Assembly: GCA_029210465.1 (NCBI GenBank)
Contig: JARGDL010000003.1
Coordinates: 62,001 to 126,000, forward strand
Length of the DNA: 64,000 bases
From: Stygiobacter electus
GTDB lineage: Bacteria > Bacteroidota > Ignavibacteria > Ignavibacteriales > Melioribacteraceae
Direction: 5' to 3'
Shown: positions 37,629 through 46,000 of the stretch, piece after piece
Layout of the letters: each line of letters starts with the position of its first letter
Numbering within the stretch: position 1 is the first letter of the stretch
Notes under the pieces: generated by a model
Databases searched by the model: none
What the model was told of the DNA's origin: nothing
What the model saw: only the letters and a program-made list of their open reading frames with translations
Position numbers and translations under genes: made by a program

Positions 37629-37657
37629 TTTGGTATATGTCCAAACATTATACCAAA
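37629..37657. promoter_or_regulatory. Inverted repeat covering a TATAAT-like -10 upstream of the receiver gene
   Basis: The flgM-receiver spacer (37558-37785) holds a perfect nine-base inverted repeat: TTTGGTATA at 37629-37637 and TATACCAAA at 37649-37657. A second, overlapping pair TGTTTGG/CCAAACA occupies 37627-37633 and 37641-37647. On the minus strand the repeat covers TATAAT at 37647-37652, about 90 bases before the receiver start. This fits an operator over a promoter. I see nothing else clear in the spacer. Confidence 0.35.
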
Positions 37658-37785
37658 AGAAAAGGCCATAAATTTTGAAGTATTTTAACTTATTATCGAA
37701 ATGAAAATGAAAAGATGTGAGAAAGCTGTATCAAAACAGGTCAGTAAAAACAACTACCTCACAAAAAAACAATGCGGGTATATAT

Positions 37786-38034
37786 TTATTTTTTTATATC
37801 AACTAAAATTTTATCAGCAACTTTATTAAGAACCTCATCAGACTTATAAAATCCTGATTTGATTTTACTTCTTATATCTTCAATTTTTTGCTGATCAAGA
37901 TCAGCTTTTGCTAAATCGCGAGCTTCTGTAGAAATTTCAATAGTATCTCGCTTCTTAGCATTATTATCACCAACTTTTTGATTCTTAGTTTGATTAACAA
38001 AGAAAGAACCGTTTGTTACCCCTTTTATTTCCAC
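37786..38034 (-). CDS. flgM: Anti-sigma-28 factor
   Basis: FlgM holds the flagellar sigma factor until the hook-basal body is finished and is then exported. The 82-residue protein has the family pattern: a disordered polar N-terminus, RDTIEISTEARDLAKA, then KIEDIRSKIKSGFYKSDEVLNKVADKIL, which matches the sigma-binding C-terminal helices. It ends the fliS-fliD run. Its presence supports the sigma-28 promoter predictions here; the fliA gene itself is not in the window. Confidence 0.85.
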   Translation of the reverse strand: MEIKGVTNGSFFVNQTKNQKVGDNNAKKRDTIEISTEARDLAKADLDQQKIEDIRSKIKSGFYKSDEVLNKVADKILVDIKK

Positions 38035-38038
38035 AGTT

Positions 38039-38371
38039 TCACCTTTTATATGCTGTTAATTTTTTCTTAGTCAATGTGGCTGAAAGTTCTGTTTCCAGCC
38101 TTTTTTCTTCTTCAGTAAAAATCTCAACTATATTATCGAATTTTCTTTCGATTTGTTTAGCCCAATTAAACATTTCTGGATCATATTTTTTAATATTTTC
38201 AGTACCATAATTTTTAATCATTTCATCACGTAGTTTTTTTATAACTGAAACATCTTCCACTAGTGAAGGAAAAACAACATCAAAATTTTCGAAAGTTAAT
38301 TTATCTATATTTATATAAACTTTCTTTAAAAGTTGATTTGATAATTCAATTTTTTGTTGTAATGTACTCAT
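38039..38371 (-). CDS. Probable flagellar export chaperone (FliT/FlgN-like)
   Basis: A 110-residue, all-helical, charged protein with no membrane segment. Its size, composition and place between fliD and flgM fit a FliT- or FlgN-like chaperone, but the sequence is too divergent for a firm name. The start codon overlaps the fliD stop by one base. FliT in enterobacteria is encoded at the same place, after fliD and fliS. Confidence 0.55.
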   Translation of the reverse strand: MSTLQQKIELSNQLLKKVYINIDKLTFENFDVVFPSLVEDVSVIKKLRDEMIKNYGTENIKKYDPEMFNWAKQIERKFDNIVEIFTEEEKRLETELSATLTKKKLTAYKR

Positions 38372-40167
38372 TATACTGTTGTATTAAATGTTGATAAATA
38401 ACTTGAAAAACTGTTTTGTAAATTCAATACCGCTACAAGCTGCATCTGCATTTTTATGTAACTGCTCCTTAAAGCTTCAGATTGTTTATCAATTAAAGTT
38501 TGTGCACTTGTAATTCTATCGTTTATTGAAGTTATAGAAGTGTTTAAATTATTTCTACTTGTTTGAATATAACCTGTTGAGCCTAAATATCCACTTATAT
38601 TATCATAAAGTGAAGTTGCAATTCCATTTGTTGAATTAAAAAGTGCAGCAACTTGATCTGGTTTTTCAGATAAAGATGTTTCAAGTAGTGATGAATTATT
38701 AATACTTAATCCTGTATCAATATTAAAAGTTATACCTATTTTAGTCAGTGTATTAATTTTATCAGTATCAATTCCATCGACAATTTTATAAGCAGCATTA
38801 CTTAGCAAATTTCTTAATGATGAAGCAGTTGCGTCTCCGACTAAACCACCACGAGTTGTTTTAGTATTCGATAAATTTGTTTTTAAGTATGAATATAAAT
38901 CGTTGAACTTACTTATAAAATCTTCAATTTTAGTTTTAGCGGAAGTTGTATCTTTATTAACAGCAATGTTTACATCTGTATCAGTTGATTGCATTACAGA
39001 TTTAAGTGAAATAGTAACACCGGAAATCAAATCTGAAATTGTGTTAGAATTTCTTTCAACCTGAACCCCATTAAATTCAAATTTTGAATTAAGCTGGGAA
39101 GTTGCATAAACATAACCCGCAGTATCTGTCCCACTTGTGTTTTGAACAAATGAAGTTCTTGTACTTCCTAAATTCAAGCCGATTGCAGTTAATGCAGAAC
39201 TGCCAGTATTGTCTGCCAAAGAAGTTATTCTATAATCATAACCAGAATTTTTAGCAGTAATTGAAAATTGAGATAATCCTGATGCTGGAGAAAATGTTGA
39301 CGCATTGAAAAATCCTGAAGCACCAACTTCTTTAACGCCACCTGAAGATATTCCAAGGTCTGTAATTAAAGTTCCAGAAACATCATTCCCAATTGTAATA
39401 TATTTTGAAGAATCTGTAACTGTAATTTTTAATTTATAATTATCAGTACCATCTGCAACTTTTTCTGCAGTTATTCCAGATAAACTATTAATTTGTGAAA
39501 CAACACTATCTAAAACTTGATCATAAGTTCCAGCTGAATATGAAATTGTTGTTTCGGTTCCATTTAAATTAAGTATAAATGAACCGGCAGATATTGAAGA
39601 ATTTTTATTAACAGAAGTAGAATTGATAATTGCTTTATCAGAGTTAATTGCATTTTGAATTTTTGTCATTAAAGCTTGATTTGTAATTGTTCCACTTGTA
39701 AAGTCGCTAGCATCAAATGTAACATCAACTTTGCTTGTGTAACTACCACCATTTCCATCACCGCTTGTAATTACAAAACTATGCGTACCAGCAGTTGTAA
39801 TTACAGTAGATGCTGAAGATGAGGATAAATCTTGAGATAAAACTAAATCACTTTTAGCTAATTGATTAACACGAATTGAATTACTGCTAACAGCAGCTGT
39901 ACTACTTGCTGCAACATCAACAAATGAAGTATTTGATGAAGTTGCTTTCATTGCAGAAAATACCGATGATGAATCAGTACTTTTCAAAGATGACAAAACA
40001 GAAGAAAGTGAAGATAGTTTAGTTGATATTACTGAATACGCATTATCTATTGATTGATAATAAGATTTTTTTGATGAAAGTGGATTTATTCTTTTTTGAT
40101 ATTCAGAGGACTTAAAGTTATTGACTAAATTATTTATTCCGCTTGTTGTTAAAAGATCATAAGCCAT
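38371..40167 (-). CDS. fliD: Flagellar filament cap protein
   Basis: FliD (HAP2) caps the filament and helps flagellin fold into it. The 598-residue protein is rich in Ser, Thr, Asn and Ala, with helical ends: the N-terminal TSGINNLVNNFKSSEYQKRI and the C-terminal DRITSAQTLIDKQSEALRSSYIKMQ, where LQNS and AVLNLQN-like heptads form the D0 coiled coil. The middle has beta-rich D2/D3 repeats. It starts five bases after fliS, so the genes are coupled. Confidence 0.9.
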   Translation of the reverse strand: MAYDLLTTSGINNLVNNFKSSEYQKRINPLSSKKSYYQSIDNAYSVISTKLSSLSSVLSSLKSTDSSSVFSAMKATSSNTSFVDVAASSTAAVSSNSIRVNQLAKSDLVLSQDLSSSSASTVITTAGTHSFVITSGDGNGGSYTSKVDVTFDASDFTSGTITNQALMTKIQNAINSDKAIINSTSVNKNSSISAGSFILNLNGTETTISYSAGTYDQVLDSVVSQINSLSGITAEKVADGTDNYKLKITVTDSSKYITIGNDVSGTLITDLGISSGGVKEVGASGFFNASTFSPASGLSQFSITAKNSGYDYRITSLADNTGSSALTAIGLNLGSTRTSFVQNTSGTDTAGYVYATSQLNSKFEFNGVQVERNSNTISDLISGVTISLKSVMQSTDTDVNIAVNKDTTSAKTKIEDFISKFNDLYSYLKTNLSNTKTTRGGLVGDATASSLRNLLSNAAYKIVDGIDTDKINTLTKIGITFNIDTGLSINNSSLLETSLSEKPDQVAALFNSTNGIATSLYDNISGYLGSTGYIQTSRNNLNTSITSINDRITSAQTLIDKQSEALRSSYIKMQMQLVAVLNLQNSFSSYLSTFNTTV

Positions 40168-40172
40168 AACAT

Positions 40173-40508
40173 TTACCTATTTGTTAAAGCTTGTTTCCAT
40201 GCATCCCTTAATTCAGTTAAAATTCTTTGTGTTTCATCAAAATTATTTTTTCTGGCTTGATCCTGACAATAGTGATATAATCTCAATAAACCTATAGAAA
40301 TTTCGCGAGCACCATCAATATCAAAATTCAAAGAATTAATAAGAACCTGAATTGCTTCATTAGTTTTAAGCATATTTTTTCTTTGACAATTCAAAATAGC
40401 AAAATCATAAACTTTCAAAATCAATTGTACAGGAGATGCTTGATTTATTTCATTATTTAAGTACTGATTAATTCTTTTATTATAAGCATAAGATGTTGCT
40501 GCTTGCAT
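40173..40508 (-). CDS. fliS: Flagellin export chaperone
   Basis: FliS binds the C-terminal disordered region of flagellin and stops early assembly in the cytoplasm. At 111 residues it shows the family start YAYNKRINQYLNNEINQASPVQLILKVYDFAI and the later helices with LLRLYHYCQDQA. It is downstream of flagellin past a strong hairpin terminator, and upstream of fliD. Confidence 0.9.
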   Translation of the reverse strand: MQAATSYAYNKRINQYLNNEINQASPVQLILKVYDFAILNCQRKNMLKTNEAIQVLINSLNFDIDGAREISIGLLRLYHYCQDQARKNNFDETQRILTELRDAWKQALTNR

Positions 40509-40551
40509 AATAGTCTCAATATTATTTTAGTTATCAATGAGAAAAAGAACA

Positions 40552-40578
40552 TGAGAGCCCATCAAAGATGGACTCTCA
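40552..40578 (-). terminator. Hairpin terminator after flagellin
   Basis: A 12-base stem (one G-U in the minus-strand RNA) closes on a three-base loop at 40564-40566, followed on the minus strand by a T-rich run (GTTCTTTTTC). It lies 14 bases after the flagellin stop and before fliS. It would end most flagellin transcripts and let a fraction read into fliS-fliD-flgM. Confidence 0.8.
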
Positions 40579-40591
40579 ATATCATTATCAA

Positions 40592-41422
40592 TTAACGGAA
40601 TAAAGATAAGAGCTGTTGTGGCGCTGTATTCATTTGAGAAAGCATTGCTGTAGCAACTTGAGAACTTATTTGACCTTTTGTTGCATTCAATTGTTCGGCT
40701 GCCATATCTGCATCAAAGATCCCGGAGATTGTTGCTGTGTTATTAGCAATTGCAGAAACTAAATATTCTTCTCTTGAATTTACTGCTTGAGTTTGATTAC
40801 CAATATAGCCAAGTGCGTCTCTTACTTTACCAACTGCTGCATCAAGTTTTGTATTGAACCCTGTAAATGTGCTTGAAGAAGTAGCAGCTTTTAATTCATC
40901 TGTAGATGCTTTAATTGTTGAAAGTGATAATTTACTATCAATATCAATAGCAAATGAAGCACCGCCAATATCAAATGTTTGACTACCAACAGCTGTACTC
41001 ATAGTTCCAGTACTTGTTAATAAATAAACACCATTGATATTGGTTGAAGTTAATACAGATTCAATTTCGTTAGCTAAAGTAACGATATCAGCAGCAAGAC
41101 TTGCTTTATCCTTTAATGGATCTTGTGTATCAACGATTTTTGCTGAAATTTGATTGAATTTGTCATTAACTTGTTGTAAAGCAGATTCTGCAGTTGCTAA
41201 ATAGTTTTTAGCAGAAGCTATATTGTTTAATTGTGCTTTTTGCTTCAATGTTTGAGCTTCCAATTTTTTACCAACGTTGTAACCAGAAGTATCATCTGCA
41301 ACTTGGTTAATTCTTTTTGTGGTTGCCAAACGAAGCTGTGCTTTTTGTGTTTCTGCATTAACTTTTGCTAATGCGTTGTAAGCTTGTAAAGCGCCAAGAT
41401 TTGTGTTAACTGAGAATGACAT
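40592..41422 (-). CDS. fliC: Flagellin
   Basis: The filament subunit. At 276 residues it is short, with full terminal D0/D1 regions: SVNTNLGALQAYNAL at the start, RLATTKRINQVADDTSGYNVGKKL, and the C-terminal AEQLNATKGQISSQVATAMLSQMN, ending with QQLLSLFR. The variable middle (about residues 130-195) is only some 65 residues and rich in Ser and Thr, plausible sites for O-glycosylation. It has its own sigma-28-like promoter, an 88-base leader with a hairpin, and a perfect Shine-Dalgarno. A glycosyltransferase cluster lies directly upstream. Confidence 0.95.
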   Translation of the reverse strand: MSFSVNTNLGALQAYNALAKVNAETQKAQLRLATTKRINQVADDTSGYNVGKKLEAQTLKQKAQLNNIASAKNYLATAESALQQVNDKFNQISAKIVDTQDPLKDKASLAADIVTLANEIESVLTSTNINGVYLLTSTGTMSTAVGSQTFDIGGASFAIDIDSKLSLSTIKASTDELKAATSSSTFTGFNTKLDAAVGKVRDALGYIGNQTQAVNSREEYLVSAIANNTATISGIFDADMAAEQLNATKGQISSQVATAMLSQMNTAPQQLLSLFR

Positions 41423-41426
41423 AACT

Positions 41427-41434
41427 ACCTCCTT
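41427..41434 (-). promoter_or_regulatory. Perfect Shine-Dalgarno of flagellin, overlapping a GGA motif
   Basis: AAGGAGGT ends five bases before the ATG, much stronger than most ribosome sites in this window. Its AAGGA core also matches the CsrA recognition motif, so CsrA binding here would block translation. Confidence 0.75.
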
Positions 41435-41450
41435 GTTTTGTTTTTTGTTT

Positions 41451-41472
41451 AACTAGGCTTCCTTGCCTAGCT
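41451..41472 (-). promoter_or_regulatory. Flagellin leader hairpin with AAGGAA loop, candidate CsrA site
   Basis: In the minus-strand RNA an eight-base-pair stem (one G-U; the core is CTAGGC/GCCTAG) closes on the six-base loop AAGGAA at 41459-41464. A GGA in a hairpin loop is the classic CsrA high-affinity site. A second GGA lies in the Shine-Dalgarno about 25 bases downstream, as in the Bacillus subtilis hag leader. CsrA binding is inferred. Confidence 0.6.
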
Positions 41473-41517
41473 TTGTTATTATTTTGTTTTACTTATGAGA
41501 TTTATTTCTCAGTTATA

Positions 41518-41544
41518 TTATCGAAAGGCATTTCGAAAAGTTTA
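41518..41544 (-). promoter_or_regulatory. Sigma-28-like promoter of flagellin (TAAACTTT-N11-TTCGATAA)
   Basis: The -35 TAAACTTT (41537-41544) matches the bacterial FliA consensus TAAAGTTT in seven of eight positions. The -10 TTCGATAA (41518-41525) matches GCCGATAA in six of eight. The spacing is the consensus 11. Transcription should start near 41511 and give a leader of about 88 bases. Confidence 0.8.
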
Positions 41545-41564
41545 GTTTTTTCTTGTGGTGTATT

Positions 41565-43091
41565 CTACAATGGAACAGTAGTGAGCATTAATAATTTTCT
41601 TTTTAATGTTCTTACTCTCGACATTACTTCTGGTATGTTAGAGAAGTTTTTTTCTAATTTTTGAACGACAGGTTTTATTTTATCTTGTGAACCTTGTTTT
41701 AAATAATATGTAATTAAATAAAAATAAATTGACGGATCTTTTTGATCTTCAACTATTACACTTTCTAAAATTTTTATTGCTTCATCAACTCTTCCAAATT
41801 CATCTAATAATTTTGCTAATAGTTTTTTTACATCAACACTTTCAGGAAATTTTTTTAATAGTTTCTCTGCAAGTAATAAAATTTGCTGCTTATAAGGATT
41901 ATTACCAAACATAAAAATAAAAAAGTTGATGTTGCTATTATTTATCATATTAATTATTGTATCAGCTTCGTCAATTGTAAACGAAGAATTTAAAAATACT
42001 TTCTGCATTGCAGATGCACGTAATGAATTTTTCCCATCACGTGAAGTATAAAGTTGATATAATTCTTTTTGATAGAATTGATAATTTGGAGTATTTCTAT
42101 TTTGTAATGCTAATGTTAATCCGTAAAATATTACCTCTTCCGGATCCAAATGTATAACTTGAGTTTGATTAAATTCTTTTAATAATTGATCTTGATTTAA
42201 TAAATATGCCCGCTTGCATTTTTCTTCTGCAAGTGTTAATTCATTTTTTCTTAATGATATTTTTGAGGCTAAGTAATATGAATATGGCTGACGTTCATCA
42301 AGTTTTGTAGCAAGCAAAATGTTTTTTTCAGCTTCTTGAACTTTATGTGATTGATGTAAAATGAATGCCATCTGTGTGTAACAAATAGCTCTTAAGTTTC
42401 TCTCGAGCTTTATATTTTCACCTGCTATTTTTAAGTAATTTATTGCATTGTCATAATCATTAAGTATTTGATAAGTTAAACCAAGTTGATATGCAATATA
42501 TGGCGATTTGTTTGTTGAATATTCTTGTAATAATAATGCTAAATTCCTTTCGGCTTTTTTTCTTTTTTCTTCAGTTGAGATATTATAACCAATATGAATA
42601 ATTAATATGCTGGAATTTTTAATTTCAATTTCGTTTTCTATTAATGAATTTGATATTTGCTCATGTACTTTTCCTTCAAATTTGATCCCTTCATTATTTG
42701 GGAAAAGTCTTGGATATCGATTAGAATTATCATGACCATATGTAGAATCAATATTTCTAACAACACAATTATATACGACTTTTTGTTTTGTTGAGGTTAA
42801 CCTTTTTAATTCTGTGATTGATGAAGAATCTAATCTTTCATCCGCATCTAAATATAAAATCCAATCGCCAGTTGCTTGTTCGATTGAATAATTTCTTGCG
42901 GCTGAAAAATCATTTATCCATTCGAATTGAAAAATTTTGGCACCATAATTTTTTGCAATATCAATGGAGTTATCAGTTGAACCAGTATCAACTACAATAA
43001 TTTCATCAACAGCATTTTTAACTGATTCAAGACATTCAGATAAATATTTTTCTTCATTTTTAATAATCATGCAAAGTGAAATTTTCGACAT
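41565..43091 (-). CDS. GT2 glycosyltransferase with TPR domain
   Basis: A 508-residue protein with an N-terminal GT-A domain (residues 1-230) of the SPBc2/SunS-like GT2 type: SLCMIIKNEEKYL, VVDTGSTDNS, and LDADERLD as the DxD metal site. The remaining half is a run of TPR-like helices (LGLTYQILNDYDNAINYLKIAG, then further units to residue 490). GT2-TPR proteins often glycosylate proteins. It follows the 2116-residue glycosyltransferase by two bases and ends just before the flagellin promoter, so flagellin is the likely acceptor (inference). Confidence 0.85.
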   Translation of the reverse strand: MSKISLCMIIKNEEKYLSECLESVKNAVDEIIVVDTGSTDNSIDIAKNYGAKIFQFEWINDFSAARNYSIEQATGDWILYLDADERLDSSSITELKRLTSTKQKVVYNCVVRNIDSTYGHDNSNRYPRLFPNNEGIKFEGKVHEQISNSLIENEIEIKNSSILIIHIGYNISTEEKRKKAERNLALLLQEYSTNKSPYIAYQLGLTYQILNDYDNAINYLKIAGENIKLERNLRAICYTQMAFILHQSHKVQEAEKNILLATKLDERQPYSYYLASKISLRKNELTLAEEKCKRAYLLNQDQLLKEFNQTQVIHLDPEEVIFYGLTLALQNRNTPNYQFYQKELYQLYTSRDGKNSLRASAMQKVFLNSSFTIDEADTIINMINNSNINFFIFMFGNNPYKQQILLLAEKLLKKFPESVDVKKLLAKLLDEFGRVDEAIKILESVIVEDQKDPSIYFYLITYYLKQGSQDKIKPVVQKLEKNFSNIPEVMSRVRTLKRKLLMLTTVPL

Positions 43092-43093
43092 TT

Positions 43094-46000
43094 TTACATC
43101 TCCACTAATGAGTTATGATTAACATCCAAGCCAAGAATTTCATTTACATTTTGTAAAGCTTCTTTTGCTTTTAAGTTTGCTTCATCATTTTTAATTGCCC
43201 ACTCATACATTGTTTTAGCAGCTTCGTAATTTTCTTGAGCAAAAAATATCTGTCCTAAGCCAAAACAAGCAGATGATGACTGTGGGTTTGTTTGCAATTC
43301 CTGTTCAAAATAATTTTGTGCTTTTGACAAATCACCAACAGCAAGAAAAATATTTGCAGCTAAATTTAGTAACTCATCAAATTGAATTATTTGTGTATTA
43401 CTTTCATTAAAATTATCAATCGCTTGAACTATTGATTCCTGTGCAAGATTTAATTCATTATCAGCTAAATAAATTCTTGTCCTTTCAAAATATTGTTTGA
43501 ATAAATCATCATGAATTGGGAAGTAAACATTACGATTTTTAATTGATTTGTTTTCAAGCCAAATTTCTTCTGGAGTGGCTCCCCATTTTTCCACAAATTT
43601 TTGTCTGTTAATATCAAGTCTTTTTTGATACTCATTTAGACCATTAGCTTTAAAACTTTTCGATCCGTAGTGATGAATGAAAACATCATTAGCAATTACA
43701 GTTTTGAAACCAGCAAGTTGAGCACGAAGACAAAAATCATCATCTTCAAAATTACCGGGAGAAAATCTTTCATCAAGCCCGCCGATTTTATCAATTACTT
43801 CTTTTTTAATTAAAGTACATAAAAATGCAACTCTCGGAAAATGTAATATCTTACCATTATTTTTTTCTCTGACCTTATCAGCATAACGATGCATTTCATC
43901 AATAGTTTTATAATTGGCTTCTTTATCTCTTTGTACGCCACTAACTTCATTGCTGATTGGACCAACAATGCCAATTCTTTCATCTGATTCTGCAACATCA
44001 AGCATCCTATTAATGCATTTATCAGTAAATATTATATCGTTGTTTGCAATTATTATGAACTTGCCTGACGATTCCAAAATCCCTCTGTTTACAGCTTTTG
44101 GAAAACCATGATTCTCTTCATTCCTTAATATTATCAATTTCAGTTTGTCATTTTTATAAGTCTTAAGATAAAGTGGTGTTCTATCTGTACTTGCATTATC
44201 AACGATTATTAATTCAACTTTCTTTTCAATTGTTGAGACTAAACTTTCAATACATTTTTTTGTGTACTCCAACTGGTTAAAAACAGGAATAATAATACTG
44301 ACTAATGGTTTATCAATTCTTAATTCTTTGCTAAGTTTTTCATTTGTTGTTAAATCATTGAAGACATATTCATTTATTAATTTTTCTTTTATTTGAGTAT
44401 TAAATTTTATGCTTAACAATTCTTCAATAACATTTATAAAATGATTAACAGAGTTATATTCTGAATATTCCAAAGAAGTTTTATAAGCATTTATTATGAT
44501 ATTACTTATGTCTATTGATGAAAATAAAATATTCAGGATGGTTTGTGCCAGATGGTTTACATCACCGTATTTTACATTAAAAGAATTGAATCCCTCCTTA
44601 CAAAAGCTTTGAGCTCCTAAATTATAAGTGGTGATTACAGGAGTACCTGTAGCCATAGCTTCCAAAAGCGGCATTGAAAAACCTTCGTACCAGGAGGTAC
44701 ATACAACAAGTCCAACACTTCTCATGAGTTCGGCGATTTCTTTGCTCGATAATTTATATTTAATCTCAACAGTACAATCCAGCTGTTCAGAAATATGAGA
44801 GATAATTTTTTCAATGTTATCAGGTTTAAAGCCCATTACTATTATTAGTTTCAGGTTTTCAATTTTAAATGATGAGCTCTGAATTCTCTTAATGGAAGAA
44901 CCAAGAAAATCAAAACCCTTTAGCGGATGAAATGGATTTCCCACAAAAAGAACTGACTTTTCTCTTTTGATATTTTCATCTGGCGAAAACACATTATTAT
45001 CAATACCATTGGGTACGTAAAAAGTTTCTCTGCTAAATTTATCCCTAAACAATTCAACAAGATGAGTTGAAACAGTAATATTCTTAACCGGAATCGCATG
45101 CATCTTTGTTAAAATATGTTTGTCGCTTCGTAATTCTTCATAATCTCTTCCGAAATGATAACCCTCGTAACCCTGACAAATGTGAACAACTTTTGAAATA
45201 GGAATTCTGTTAAGAACAAGAGGAACATCAAAAATGCTAAACACAAAAAGAAGTTTGTAAATTGTCTTAATTTCAAGTTCACTTTGAATCTGAATGTAAT
45301 TTAACTTGGTTTCAATCCAATCTGGTTTCTTTGCGAAAGAGTAAACTGTAATGTTAGTCCCAAGTTTAGAAAGCCAATCGATATACTTAAATAAAATTTT
45401 AGTGCCACCTCCAACTACAGAAACGTCGCGTATAAAAAATGCAACTTTAGATGAATCTGAAATCGAACTATCAGAAGCAGAAACCTTGCGATTGTGAAAT
45501 TCTATAAAATCCAGATCAAAGTTTTCATCATCGAATTTGTAACCATTTTTACACTTTGGACAAATAAATTCCTGAACAGTTGAATCCTTTCCCATTTCAT
45601 ATTCAAGATTGATATTGAAATTACTTTTGCAGTTTTTGCAAGTAATATTTAAGCGTTGTTTAATAGAGTTTGTTTCTATTCGTCCAGGTTCTATTGTCCA
45701 ATGATTTATATCACTCGGTTCTATCTTCTTGAATTTATTATCATTCGGATAACCAAGCAAAATAGGTTCATAAGAACCATCACTATTTTCATGCTTAGTA
45801 TTAAGATTTAAAATTCTTAAAAGATATTTCTCAATTGCCTTTGCTTGATTTTGATCTCCAGTCAAAATAAGTTTATTCACAAACTGTTTAGTCTCGAATA
45901 TAAAATTGTGTTGTTTGTAAGTTACTCTATCTTTATTAAGAAACAGTTTTAGTACATTTTTAATATCTTCCCTTAGTGGTTGTTCAAAATAGCCTTTTAC

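Noticed and set aside
37693..37700. Another TTCGATAA (minus strand) upstream of the receiver at 37.2-37.6 kb
   Set aside because: The bases 11 positions upstream (CACATCTT) do not resemble the -35 seen at the other three sites.
38133..38140. TTCGATAA on the minus strand inside the chaperone-like gene
   Set aside because: It lies inside a gene and lacks a matching -35 at the right distance.
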